DNA of 39,633 bases from Hallerella sp963660435 (GCA_963660435.1 CAVKYI010000016.1:1-39633); one strand, 5' to 3'; shown: positions 22,955 to 31,597, numbered from the stretch's first letter. Numbers and translations are program-made. Notes: generated by a model from the sequence alone, not told the origin.

Positions 22955-24157
22955 TCACGATTTCGGGGGCGGCAAGTCCTTGCGACGGCGCGGAAAGATG
23001 CGATGCTCCACGTATTCCTGGAAGATCGCGATGACAATGCACGTAAAGGGAATCGCGCAGACAAGCCCGATAAACCCGAGAAGCTTTCCCCAGACGGATA
23101 TCGAAAGCAGGATAAGGACCGGCGGCAAGTTCATCTCCGTTCCGACGATTTTCGGGATGATGAACATATCTTCGATAATCTGGATGAGGAGATAGATTCC
23201 CGCGATGACAAGAACCACTTCCCAGAAAGGAAGTCCCGTGTCAAAGGAATAGATGATGCCGAGAAAGAAAGCGATGGGCATGCTCGCCACCTGCAGATAG
23301 GGGACCATGTTCAGAAGCCCGATAAAGAGACCGAAAACGATTCCCATCGGAAACCCGATGACGCCAAAGGCTATCGCGTAGAGGACGCCCACCAGAAAGG
23401 CGACAAGGCTCTGGGAGCGAAAGTAGGACTTCATCAGGAGATTCGTCTTGCGCAGGAGATCCGGCTTTTCGACGGAATCCAGTGGAACGAGGATTCGGAG
23501 CTTTCGGGAAATCTTCGGCATGTCGAGCATCAGAAACGTCGTGTACATCGCGATAAAGACGACGCTCACGAGCGTAAGGACAACCGACGCGGTCCCCGAA
23601 AGAACGCCCATCGCTCCGGGCAAGAGCTTTGCGACCATCGACTGCACAGTTTCCCAGAAACTGATATCCTGCAATGATTCGAGAAATTGCGAACCGGCGG
23701 CAAAGCGTTCCATTTCACCACGCCAGTCCGAAGGAATCAACGCTAGAAATTTCTGTATCCAGGCGCTATCCGCCATGAAATTCTTGACAAGAGTCCCGAA
23801 CCGGCTAAACTCCGCGCTTATCTGGGGTATGAAGATTAGACACACGAGCGTAATCGCGGCCGCCATCATCACAAGCGTGACAATCGTCGCGGCGACCCGC
23901 GCAAGACTCTTGGGGAGCTTTCGAAACTTCGCATGGCGAAGCACTATCCGGAAACGTTCCTCGATGGCATCGACAACCGGATTCACGATGTAGGCGATGA
24001 GAAAGGCTCCGACAAAAGGAGAGAGAACTCCGCGCAAGTAATAGAGCAGGGCAACTCCACAGACACAGAGAAGCACGACGGAAACATACTTGAGAACCAG
24101 TTTAACGCTCGCAGGCGCTTCGCTCGCTATCTTCCGGACTTGTGAGTTTTTTTCCAT
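22955..24157 (-). CDS. AI-2E (PerM/TqsA-like) family transporter
   Basis: This 400-residue polytopic membrane protein is of the AI-2E/PF01594 family. Two N-terminal membrane helices hold the signature LSPFVGAFLIAYIVNPVVD. A periplasmic helical region (about 130-200) follows, then the C-terminal helices with FGLFIGLLNMVPYLQ and EDMFIIPKIVG. Family members export autoinducer-2, act as Na+(Li+)/H+ antiporters or remain unassigned; the substrate here is unknown. The start lies inside the 3' end of the previous gene (56-base overlap). A CTATATTT box lies 15 bases before the ATG (24180-24173), so it may have its own promoter as well as read-through. Confidence 0.92.
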   Translation of the reverse strand: MEKNSQVRKIASEAPASVKLVLKYVSVVLLCVCGVALLYYLRGVLSPFVGAFLIAYIVNPVVDAIEERFRIVLRHAKFRKLPKSLARVAATIVTLVMMAAAITLVCLIFIPQISAEFSRFGTLVKNFMADSAWIQKFLALIPSDWRGEMERFAAGSQFLESLQDISFWETVQSMVAKLLPGAMGVLSGTASVVLTLVSVVFIAMYTTFLMLDMPKISRKLRILVPLDSVEKPDLLRKTNLLMKSYFRSQSLVAFLVGVLYAIAFGVIGFPMGIVFGLFIGLLNMVPYLQVASMPIAFFLGIIYSFDTGLPFWEVVLVIAGIYLLIQIIEDMFIIPKIVGTEMNLPPVLILLSISVWGKLLGFIGLVCAIPFTCIVIAIFQEYVEHRIFPRRRKDLPPPKS

Positions 24158-24863
24158 GCTTTACCATGCTCCAAATATAGAGAATCGTCACCAAGACCAA
24201 TATAATTAGACAAATCCCGACTAGTACACGGTTCGTGCCAAAAAATTCCAGTTTTTCGATTTCGATTTCCGTCGGAAGTCCGAGGAGCGAGCCTTTTCCC
24301 GTCTCGACCGAGACCTGCAGGACATTGTCAACGTAAAGATTGCCATCCGCTTCAATCCCGCGCATGTCCATCCAAAGTTCGCTAGGCCTTAAAAGCGACA
24401 GAGGCAAGCGCTTTTCCGTATAGAAGCGATTTGCGGGAATTTCCATGCGAAGCGGGCGAAAACTCGACACATCGCCAGGCCTAGAGACCGACGGATCCCT
24501 TGTAAAGAGAAGAAGCGCGATGTCCGCACTTGCGCGAAACGTAATGGCTACGGAATCCAGGCCCGAAAAATCCATGCCGGAAAGCGAAAGAGCGTTCACT
24601 CCGTCCAAGAGAGGAAATTCTATCCCCGCGTAGGGATGATACAGGCCGGAACTCAACACGGCGACAATCGCCACGGCACTGTCCGAGTCGAAAAGATCGG
24701 CAGTCGAAAAGCCCCCTTCCCGCGCATCCGTATAGATTCGAGGCGTCGCGAAATTTCCCGGCCACAGAACGAGAGACTTTCGCTGAAACAGTCCATAGAC
24801 AATAACGAGAACGGCAACGCAGGCCAGATAGGAAAATGTCAGTCGCCAGAAGAACTTCTTCAT
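24102..24863 (-). CDS. Double-anchored membrane protein, twin 2 (unknown)
   Basis: This protein has 253 residues from the ATG at 24863, which overlaps the previous stop by ATGA. An N-terminal membrane segment (about 4-22) and a C-terminal one (about 215-235) flank an extracytoplasmic domain of about 190 residues. Its middle resembles the upstream gene's protein: both have a DSV-x-beta segment, a (R/F)DP-x-V stretch and an (S/T)FR-x3-(K/M)E(V/I)P segment in the same order. They look like divergent tandem duplicates. The beta-rich pattern suggests a jelly-roll, ligand-binding fold, which is inference. No family is recognised. It sits between its twin and the AI-2E transporter. Confidence 0.75.
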   Translation of the reverse strand: MKKFFWRLTFSYLACVAVLVIVYGLFQRKSLVLWPGNFATPRIYTDAREGGFSTADLFDSDSAVAIVAVLSSGLYHPYAGIEFPLLDGVNALSLSGMDFSGLDSVAITFRASADIALLLFTRDPSVSRPGDVSSFRPLRMEIPANRFYTEKRLPLSLLRPSELWMDMRGIEADGNLYVDNVLQVSVETGKGSLLGLPTEIEIEKLEFFGTNRVLVGICLIILVLVTILYIWSMVKHGKKLTSPEDSERSACER

Positions 24864-25582
24864 TTTCTCTTCTTGATGAAGCCGAGCGCTACGACGACGA
24901 TTAGAACGCTTATGGCAAGGAACACGGCAAGTTCGATTGTCCCCGTTCCCTTTGCGGAAACGGACAGGATTCGATATTTCATCGGAACGCCGCGCTTCGC
25001 GTTCCATCCCGGCGTGATTTCAAAACGCGCGACATGCTCCTTGTGGCGCTGGGCCAGTTCCCTGTCCGCACCCGTCTGCGCGAACCAGAAATCGGGAACG
25101 TAAAATTCATCGAAGGCAATCGCTATCCTATTGTCGCCTTTTTCTAGCGGGACTTCCTTGAGCATCTGCCGGAAAGTGCGAAGCGAATCCCTGTTGGTCA
25201 CATCGGGGTCGAACGTCCAGACCTTGACGATAATCTCGCTTGCCGTTTCCGAATGCACGCGCAACAGGACGGAATCCACGAGGCTCCAGTTTTCATAGCG
25301 CCATTTCCTCTCCGGCGACTTTCCCGTAAAAGTCCAGATGATTCCGCACCAGGCACTCTTTGACGCATCGGCGCCGAGCGTGCATTCGAAATCCAGCGAA
25401 GAATCCGAAACGGTCATTTTCGAAACCGAGTTTCCTCCGTCCGCGACGTCGTCATAGACCGATACGGTTTCGTTTGCACGCAACGGGAAAATCGAAATGG
25501 AGAATTCTCGCTTGGGAACAAACACGTAGGCAATGAAGATGCATACGACAGCGACGCTCAGGATTGCGATGCGTTTTGCCAT
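24860..25582 (-). CDS. Double-anchored membrane protein, twin 1 (unknown)
   Basis: This 240-residue protein has an N-terminal membrane anchor (about 5-22) and a C-terminal one (about 217-236) ending in IKKRK. Between them is a beta-rich extracytoplasmic domain with two Cys near residues 67 and 79. Segments DSVLLRV, FDPDVTN and TFRQMLKEVP align by eye with the neighbouring twin. It has GGAGA five bases before the ATG. The start lies 25 bases inside the zinc-ribbon gene and the stop overlaps the twin by ATGA, so the three genes form a coupled set. No family is recognised; the fold may resemble carbohydrate-binding or CIA30-like jelly rolls. Confidence 0.75.
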   Translation of the reverse strand: MAKRIAILSVAVVCIFIAYVFVPKREFSISIFPLRANETVSVYDDVADGGNSVSKMTVSDSSLDFECTLGADASKSAWCGIIWTFTGKSPERKWRYENWSLVDSVLLRVHSETASEIIVKVWTFDPDVTNRDSLRTFRQMLKEVPLEKGDNRIAIAFDEFYVPDFWFAQTGADRELAQRHKEHVARFEITPGWNAKRGVPMKYRILSVSAKGTGTIELAVFLAISVLIVVVALGFIKKRK

Positions 25583-26112
25583 TCTGTCTCCGAACGGTTT
25601 TCGAGTATATCCTTGAACTTCAGGTTGTATTGAATGGCTTCGAACGAATCGTCTTCGACATCCCCGGAGCCGAAAATTCTATCCACAAGTCTTGACAGCA
25701 GGACGATGAAGGCGAAATGATGCTTTTTCCTGGAAGAGACGAGCATTTCATCCGAAGAGGCCCCCGACATCCGACGCAAGATTTTCGCCATCGTCGAAGC
25801 GGGCAGCTGGAACATGTTGCAGCACGCAGCCACCTTTCCCGGAAATCCGTAATCGGGCAAGTTTCCGGAAACAAGCTTTTCCCCGTGATCGATGCAACAG
25901 GAAGATTCGTCGGGTTCAATCCAGTCTCCCCGACGCTTTTCCAGAATGTCGAGCCACAGCGCCCGCGTTCTGTCAAAGACTTCGCGCCGAAACGCCATCG
26001 TCTTGTCGCTCGGGAAAAAGGTGGCAAGGCAATGCGGGCAGATTCGCAAGTCAAGCCGGGAAAGTTCGACCTGCTTCGTTTCGGATTTGCAAAAGGGACA
26101 AGAACTGTTCAT
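25558..26112 (-). CDS. Zinc-ribbon protein of unknown function
   Basis: This 184-residue protein begins with a rubredoxin-like zinc ribbon (CPFC at 5-8 and CPHC at 25-28), resembling TFIIB-type knuckles. A middle segment has further Cys/His (SSCCIDHGEK and ACCNMF, about 70-100) that might bind a second metal. The rest is helical, with a hydrophobic stretch (FAFIVLLSRLVD) that may touch the membrane. Such proteins may be regulators or scaffolds; I cannot name a family. It has AAGGA before the ATG, is the first gene of the minus-strand set, and its start is only 29 bases from the divergent cnoX gene. Confidence 0.75.
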   Translation of the reverse strand: MNSSCPFCKSETKQVELSRLDLRICPHCLATFFPSDKTMAFRREVFDRTRALWLDILEKRRGDWIEPDESSCCIDHGEKLVSGNLPDYGFPGKVAACCNMFQLPASTMAKILRRMSGASSDEMLVSSRKKHHFAFIVLLSRLVDRIFGSGDVEDDSFEAIQYNLKFKDILENRSETEWQNASQS

Positions 26113-26141
26113 CGTTCCTTGAAAATAGTAAATTTTGAGCT

Positions 26142-26963
26142 ATGGCAAAAGTAATCTCTGTTACAGTACAAAACTTTCAGACCGAGGTGATGCAGGAAGC
26201 GGAAACCCGCCCGGTCGTTCTCACTTTCGCTTCGTCCCAGATGCCGGAATGCGCCGGTTACAACGCGACGCTGGAAAAGCTCTCCGCCGATCTGGACTTT
26301 ACGCTCGGCGAAATAGACCTCGACACGCCGGACAACATGGCTTTCGTCCAGACTTTTCGGATCCAGTCGCTTCCGTTCGTCGTCGTCCTTTCCAAGGGGG
26401 AAATGGCGGACGCGATCCAGGGGACGCTTTCGGAAGAGGAGCTCGCGAAGCGGCTTTCGCCTTTTTTCGTTTCACGGGAAGAGCGTCAAAAAATGGCAAT
26501 CGAGGAATCGGTCGCAAACGGAAACTTCGAGGAAGCCAAGGAAGCTATCGAAGCGGAACTCGAAAAGAAATCCGACGATCACTTCAAGATTCTCCTGGCA
26601 AAATGCGAACTGGGTCTAGACAATGCCGAAAGGGCAAAGGAAATTCTTCGGGAAATTCCGGAAAACAGCGCGGAATTCGCAAATGCCAGGTCGCTTATCG
26701 AGCTGATGGACCTTTTTGTCGAAGCGGCGAAAACGGATCCTGTCGAAGGCGACGCCAAGGCGTTTCGGGAAGCATGCAGGGACGCCTCCCGAAAGGACTA
26801 CCGCGCGGCTCTCGATGGATTTTTCAAGCTGGCGGTTTCGAGCCCCGATTTTCGCGACGGAGCGGCAAGAAAATCGATGCTCGTCCTGTTCAACGCGCTA
26901 GGTCCCAAGGAGCCGCTCACCTGGGAATACCGCTCCAAGCTGAACACGATGCTCTTTGTCTAA
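26142..26963 (+). CDS. cnoX: CnoX (YbbN)-like chaperedoxin
   Basis: This 273-residue protein combines a thioredoxin fold (about 1-110) with C-terminal TPR-like helices (115-273), the CnoX/YbbN layout. The usual CxxC is replaced by SSQMPEC, keeping only Cys37, much like the SQHC of E. coli CnoX. The cis-proline loop is SLPFVVV. The C-terminal end (LTWEYRSKLNTMLFV) resembles the YRRQLYALLY end of CnoX. Members hold unfolded proteins and protect cysteines during oxidative stress, passing clients to GroEL. No ribosome site is evident before the ATG and only 29 bases separate it from the divergent gene. Confidence 0.9.
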   Translation: MAKVISVTVQNFQTEVMQEAETRPVVLTFASSQMPECAGYNATLEKLSADLDFTLGEIDLDTPDNMAFVQTFRIQSLPFVVVLSKGEMADAIQGTLSEEELAKRLSPFFVSREERQKMAIEESVANGNFEEAKEAIEAELEKKSDDHFKILLAKCELGLDNAERAKEILREIPENSAEFANARSLIELMDLFVEAAKTDPVEGDAKAFREACRDASRKDYRAALDGFFKLAVSSPDFRDGAARKSMLVLFNALGPKEPLTWEYRSKLNTMLFV

Positions 26964-26981
26964 ACCCTTTTTCGAGGTTCC

Positions 26982-28439
26982 ATGCGAAAGATTCTCTTCG
27001 GAATTTTCCTGTCCTTGCAGACGATGCTATTTGCGGTCGATTTTCCGATTCACCGGGAAGTTCTCGACAACGGTCTCACCGTCTTGCTTTATCCTAACCA
27101 CCAGGCACCGACAGTCAGCTGCAGACTGTTCTACGTGACGGGTTCCGTGAACGAGGTCCCCGGAAAATCCGGTCTTGCGCACCTGCTCGAGCACGAGCTT
27201 TTCAAGGGGACGCGAACGGTCGGCGTGACGGATTTCGCGAAGGATTCCGCACTGATGGCGAAAGAGGATTCCGTGATGAATCTAGCCCGCGAAGCGTTCC
27301 TGAAAAAAGATTCCGCGCAAGCGAAGAAGTTTCGTGCCGAATACGATTCGCTGGTCGAAATCCAGCGGCAGTTCCTCGTGAAGGAAGAACTCTGGAGCGC
27401 ATACCAGCAAGCCGGCGGAACGGGACTGAACGCATTCACCACGGATTTGATGACCGCCTACATCGTCACGCTTCCGAAGAATCGGATCGAGCTTTTCCTC
27501 TATCTCGAAGCGGACAGAATGCAGAACGCCATTCTCCGGGAATTCTATTCCGAGCGGGACGTCGTCCGGGAGGAACGGCGGATGCGCTACGACGACAGGC
27601 CGACAGGCCGCTACTTCGAAACGCTGAACGGAATGGAATTCGAAGCGTTTCCCTATCGGATTCCGACCATCGGATGGCCTTCGGACATCATGAACCTGAC
27701 CCGCGAACAGGCCGCGGAGCATTACCGAAAGTATTACAAGCCGCGCAATGCGATTCTCGTTCTCGCCGGTGATCTCGATACGCTCCGGACGATGGAACTA
27801 GTCAGAAAATACTTTGGAAACATCCCTCCCGGAGAAGCATTCTCCCCCATCACGGTTCGCGATCCGGAACAGGTCGGAGAAAAGCGACTCACCGTTTACC
27901 GACCCGATGCCCCGAACCGAATCGACATCGCGTTCAAGACCCCGGAAATCGGTGACGAAACGCTCTACGCGCTTGACGTGATCGAAGGAGTTCTCAACGG
28001 GCGTTCGGGCAGGCTCTACAGAAAGCTTGTCGAAGAAAAGGGCATGGCCACCGCGGCAAGATCGGGCAACAGCGTAAACAAGTATGTTTCGGAATTCTCG
28101 ATTTACGTTTCGCTCAAGCCAGACGCGAATCCGGATTCCGTCGAAGCGCTAGTCTGGGAAGAACTGGAACGTCTGAAAACAGAGCCTATATCCGAACGCG
28201 AACTGCAAAAAGTGAAAAACCGCGCAACGATGGCGCTAATCGAAAGTTTCCAGGACATGGAAAACGTCGCGACGCAGCTCGCCTGGTACGAAATGTTCGG
28301 AGACTTCCGCATTCTTCTGGACTGGCCTCGAAAACTCGAAACCGTCACGCCGGAAAAAGTCCAGGACGCGGCAAAAAGAATATTCCGTCACAGGAACGCA
28401 ACCGTCGGCAGACTGCTCAAAGGGGATGATAGCCTATGA
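26982..28439 (+). CDS. M16 family zinc metallopeptidase (active subunit)
   Basis: This 485-residue secreted peptidase has a signal peptide (about 1-18) and the inverted zinc motif HLLEH (His67, Glu70, His71) of the M16 (pitrilysin/MPP) family. A longer helical insertion follows the motif (about 95-145), then GGTGLNAFTT and EADRMQN, as in M16 proteins of many diderm bacteria. Two M16 half-domains are present, the second with GRLYRKLVEEKG. It has GAGG before the ATG. Its stop overlaps the next gene by ATGA; that gene encodes the inactive partner, so the two probably form a periplasmic heterodimer. Confidence 0.95.
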   Translation: MRKILFGIFLSLQTMLFAVDFPIHREVLDNGLTVLLYPNHQAPTVSCRLFYVTGSVNEVPGKSGLAHLLEHELFKGTRTVGVTDFAKDSALMAKEDSVMNLAREAFLKKDSAQAKKFRAEYDSLVEIQRQFLVKEELWSAYQQAGGTGLNAFTTDLMTAYIVTLPKNRIELFLYLEADRMQNAILREFYSERDVVREERRMRYDDRPTGRYFETLNGMEFEAFPYRIPTIGWPSDIMNLTREQAAEHYRKYYKPRNAILVLAGDLDTLRTMELVRKYFGNIPPGEAFSPITVRDPEQVGEKRLTVYRPDAPNRIDIAFKTPEIGDETLYALDVIEGVLNGRSGRLYRKLVEEKGMATAARSGNSVNKYVSEFSIYVSLKPDANPDSVEALVWEELERLKTEPISERELQKVKNRATMALIESFQDMENVATQLAWYEMFGDFRILLDWPRKLETVTPEKVQDAAKRIFRHRNATVGRLLKGDDSL

Positions 28440-29926
28440 TTTCAAGAATTCCTTTCTTCGCCATCGTCGCCTGTTCGCTAGTCGCCTGTTCGGGAACTTC
28501 CAAGACTCGGGAAGTTTCCCAGGCGGCAGTAACTTCCGCGGTCAAAAAGCCTTCGGAGAATAGACCGCAAATCCCAGGTTCCTACAAGGATATCATCTAT
28601 CCCGAATTAAACTACACGGCTCCGTTCCCGGCGGACTTCCGGGTAAGAATCTCCGATAGCGTCACGGGCTACATCCAGGAAGACCGGACGCTCCCCCTGA
28701 TCCACTTCAATGTCTTTTTCAAGGACAACCTTGTAGCGGACAGCGTTTCGAACGAAGCGGCCTACGAACTTCTGTCGCCGATGTTCCGCCGCGGGGGATC
28801 CGTAAAGATTTCCCCGCAGGTTCTAGACGATTCGCTTGAATTCGTCGCGGCTTCTCTCGCCGGCGCCGTCGGAACATTCCAGAGCGTCATCAGCGTCGAA
28901 TGCATGGCCAAGGACTTTCCGGAACTCCTCGCACTCGCCAAGGATGTCTTTCTCTCGCCGGCATTTGACGACAAGGCGCTAGAAATCCAGAAGGCAAACG
29001 CGGCAAAAGCATACGAGCATCGCTTCGACAATCCGACAGGAATTCTCGCCGCGCTGGAGAAATTCGCGAACTACGAACCGAATCCGCGCCTATGGAACGC
29101 GACCGCCGAAGAATTTCGCAAAGTTTCCCGGAACGACTTGCTGAAAATCGCCAAGGAACGTTTCCATGCGGGAAGGATAGTCTTCGCGATTGCCGGGGAC
29201 TTTGACAGGGATTCCATGGAAACCGCGCTTCGGGAATATTTCAAGGAATGGCCTGCCAAAGCGCAAGACAAGACCGAGATTCCGCCGTTAAGGCTTCGAA
29301 ACAAGCCCGGAATCTATCTGGTAAACAAGGAGATTTCCCAGGCGAATATTTCCATGAGCGCGCCTTTTGTCAAGAGGCCTCATCCGGATTATTACCCGAC
29401 TGCGGTTTCGAGCTTTATCCTCGGAGGAGGATCGTTCTCGTCGAGGCTGATGTCTCGCGTACGCTCGGACAACGGTCTCGCCTACAGCATCTACAGCACG
29501 GTCGATAACGACTACCGCGACACGGGACTTGTGACTATCGCTCTGCAGACAAAGGTCGAAAGCGCAAGCGAAGCGCTTCGCCTTGTCAAGGAAGAAGTTC
29601 TTAGGCTCGCCAAGGACGGTCCGACCGAAGCGGAACTCGAACAGGCGAAGAAAACGCTAATCGAAAGTCTCCCAAGCCTTTTCGATTCGCCGGCAAGTAC
29701 GACGATTCTTTTCGCCAAGGGGGAACTGCTAGGCAAGAAAGACTCCCACTATGTCGATTACGTAAACGAGATAGGCAAGGTGACCGCGGAACAGGTAAGA
29801 CAGATGATTGCGAAATATTTCGCCCCGGAAAAGATGACCGTTTCCATCGTCGGGCCAGCCGAAAAGTTGAAGGACCTAGGCAGCGTTACAATCGTTCCTC
29901 TCGACAGTCTCGATTTCAGAAAGTGA
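28436..29926 (+). CDS. M16 family lipoprotein (inactive partner)
   Basis: This 496-residue M16-fold protein has no HxxEH motif. It carries the R/Y signature of non-catalytic partners instead (RVRSDNGLAYSIY, about residues 342-354). The leader ends in a lipobox (SLVACSG, Cys19), so it is membrane-tethered. A Gly-rich loop (LGGGSFSSRLM) precedes the R/Y motif. In MPP-type heterodimers such subunits complete the substrate chamber of the zinc subunit, here encoded just upstream with an ATGA overlap. Anchoring by this partner would hold the complex to a membrane. Confidence 0.92.
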   Translation: MISRIPFFAIVACSLVACSGTSKTREVSQAAVTSAVKKPSENRPQIPGSYKDIIYPELNYTAPFPADFRVRISDSVTGYIQEDRTLPLIHFNVFFKDNLVADSVSNEAAYELLSPMFRRGGSVKISPQVLDDSLEFVAASLAGAVGTFQSVISVECMAKDFPELLALAKDVFLSPAFDDKALEIQKANAAKAYEHRFDNPTGILAALEKFANYEPNPRLWNATAEEFRKVSRNDLLKIAKERFHAGRIVFAIAGDFDRDSMETALREYFKEWPAKAQDKTEIPPLRLRNKPGIYLVNKEISQANISMSAPFVKRPHPDYYPTAVSSFILGGGSFSSRLMSRVRSDNGLAYSIYSTVDNDYRDTGLVTIALQTKVESASEALRLVKEEVLRLAKDGPTEAELEQAKKTLIESLPSLFDSPASTTILFAKGELLGKKDSHYVDYVNEIGKVTAEQVRQMIAKYFAPEKMTVSIVGPAEKLKDLGSVTIVPLDSLDFRK

Positions 29927-29933
29927 GCCTCGA

Positions 29934-30890
29934 TTGAAGTTTTTTCTCTTCCTCCTTTTTGCCATTTTCTCCATCGCAAGCGCCGCGGAGACAAGGGAAG
30001 CGCTTCGACACAATGCCTGTGCCGCGACACGGAAATGCCTCGAAATCGTACTTCCGCAGTGCTCCGAAGAAGAACTCGTCCCCGTCAAGGATATCCAGTA
30101 CGACAGGAATTTCTGTGCGCCTTTCGAAGATCTGAAAGATCGCGGGATCGACTTGCAAAGTCCCGTCACGCTTGAAATCTTTGGACATCTCGGAAACCGT
30201 TACCGGGTCATCTACGAAACCGATGGAAGGCTTCCCGTGAGCGGCGACATGATGAGCTATCTCTTCGACCATTTTCCGTTTACGACAGTTCTTGTCAATC
30301 TTTTCCAGGGAACCGAATACGCGATTCACTACAATTCCGCAAACCAGAGACTTTTCAGCGGCAACAACGGAAAAAATCTCTTCGGAGACTTCTACTGGGT
30401 TCTCCAGGACAGCGCGGGAACGGAAAAAGGCTTTCACAACGTATTCTACGGGAGCGGTCGCTGCAAGATTCTAAAATGGAACCTGCACGGGATCGCGGTC
30501 GCCATTCTAGACATGCACCCAGACCCGGCGAACGGGCAGACAGGCTATCGGTTCAAGGCCATCGTCTTTCCGGCAAACGCCGTTCTCAACTCCATCATGA
30601 AAATGGGATTCTTCCGCGACGTGGTCAATACCAAAATCGCGGAAATCATCAAGAACATTTCGGAATCGTCCGAAAGCTACGTTTCGGGGAATCACGCACC
30701 GGTCGATACGTCATCCGTCCTCAAGAGTCCGCGCTTCGCGAAAGAACTTGCCGAATTTCGGGAAGTCGCCGCGGGAAAGCTCAAATGGACGGTCGGCGAC
30801 GCTGTCGAGAAGCGAAAGAACGCGCAACGACAAAAACCCGTTTTCGTCACGGAAACCCCGATGATATTCAAAACGAAACCAGGAAAATAG
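29934..30890 (+). CDS. Secreted protein of unknown function
   Basis: This 318-residue protein starts at a TTG (29934), the only start giving the complete signal peptide MKFFLFLLFAIFSIASA; no ATG lies near. The mature part has four Cys in its first about 45 residues (likely disulfides). A mixed domain follows with aromatic-rich segments (RYRVIYETDG, FYWVLQD) and a C-terminal amphipathic helix (FRDVVNTKIAEIIKNI). The strand-then-helix order recalls lipid-binding START/SRPBCC folds, which is only a guess. The last 60 residues are polar and basic. It begins eight bases after the M16 partner and ends nine bases before trmH. Confidence 0.75.
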   Translation: MKFFLFLLFAIFSIASAAETREALRHNACAATRKCLEIVLPQCSEEELVPVKDIQYDRNFCAPFEDLKDRGIDLQSPVTLEIFGHLGNRYRVIYETDGRLPVSGDMMSYLFDHFPFTTVLVNLFQGTEYAIHYNSANQRLFSGNNGKNLFGDFYWVLQDSAGTEKGFHNVFYGSGRCKILKWNLHGIAVAILDMHPDPANGQTGYRFKAIVFPANAVLNSIMKMGFFRDVVNTKIAEIIKNISESSESYVSGNHAPVDTSSVLKSPRFAKELAEFREVAAGKLKWTVGDAVEKRKNAQRQKPVFVTETPMIFKTKPGK

Positions 30891-30898
30891 AAGGTCCT

Positions 30899-31579
30899 AT
30901 GTCTAACTACAACTATTCCTCTCCGGAAATGCAGGCGAAAATCGAAGAGCTTCTTCCGCGAATCACCGAGCACCGGCGCGACCTTCTGTTCAAGGTTGTA
31001 CAGAACCGCACGCGACACTTCTGCATGGTTCTCGAAGATCTTTTCGACCCGCACAACATTTCCGCGGTCATCCGGACGGCGGAAGTCTTTGGGCTCGAAG
31101 ACGTCCACGTCATCGAAGAAGTAAACCCATACAGGATAAACAAGTCCATCTTAAAAGGATCCATCAAGTGGATGGACATCTATCTGCATAGAAAGCGCAA
31201 GGCATGCCTGGAACATCTTCGAAAAAAAGGATATCGAATCGCGGTAGCGAGTACCAACACGGAGAATTCCGTCCTGGATCTTGACCTTTCGAGACCGACG
31301 GCATTCTACCTCGGCAGCGAATTCACGGGGAACCATCCCGATACGCTTGCCGCTGCGGACGCGGAATTCAAGCTTCCCCAATACGGGATTACGGAATCCA
31401 TGAACGTTTCCGTAGCCGGGGGCGTTCTGATGTGCTACCTGGACCATTTCATGAGGCAGAAAGGGCGGGAATCCTACACCCTTCCCCCGGAAGAACGCGA
31501 TGCTCTTCTCCTCGACTGGCTCAAACGGCACTTAAACGACGAAAGCGCTTCCAGTTCCGTCAAGCGCATTGACGAATAA
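30899..31579 (+). CDS. trmH: tRNA (guanosine-2'-O-)-methyltransferase TrmH
   Basis: This 226-residue SPOUT-fold enzyme 2'-O-methylates G18 of tRNAs. It has the three SpoU motifs: PHNISAVIRTAE (Asn53, catalytic Arg59), FYLGSEFTGNHP, and ITESMNVSVAGGVLM, which forms the SAM-binding knot. The length equals E. coli TrmH (229). The ATG at 30899 has AAGGT upstream and is the first Met before the conserved N-terminus; longer frames upstream overlap the previous gene. TrmH rather than the rRNA enzyme RlmB is chosen because the RlmB N-terminal L30-like domain is missing. Confidence 0.93.
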   Translation: MSNYNYSSPEMQAKIEELLPRITEHRRDLLFKVVQNRTRHFCMVLEDLFDPHNISAVIRTAEVFGLEDVHVIEEVNPYRINKSILKGSIKWMDIYLHRKRKACLEHLRKKGYRIAVASTNTENSVLDLDLSRPTAFYLGSEFTGNHPDTLAAADAEFKLPQYGITESMNVSVAGGVLMCYLDHFMRQKGRESYTLPPEERDALLLDWLKRHLNDESASSSVKRIDE

Positions 31580-31597
31580 ACTAAATTGACTTTTGCG

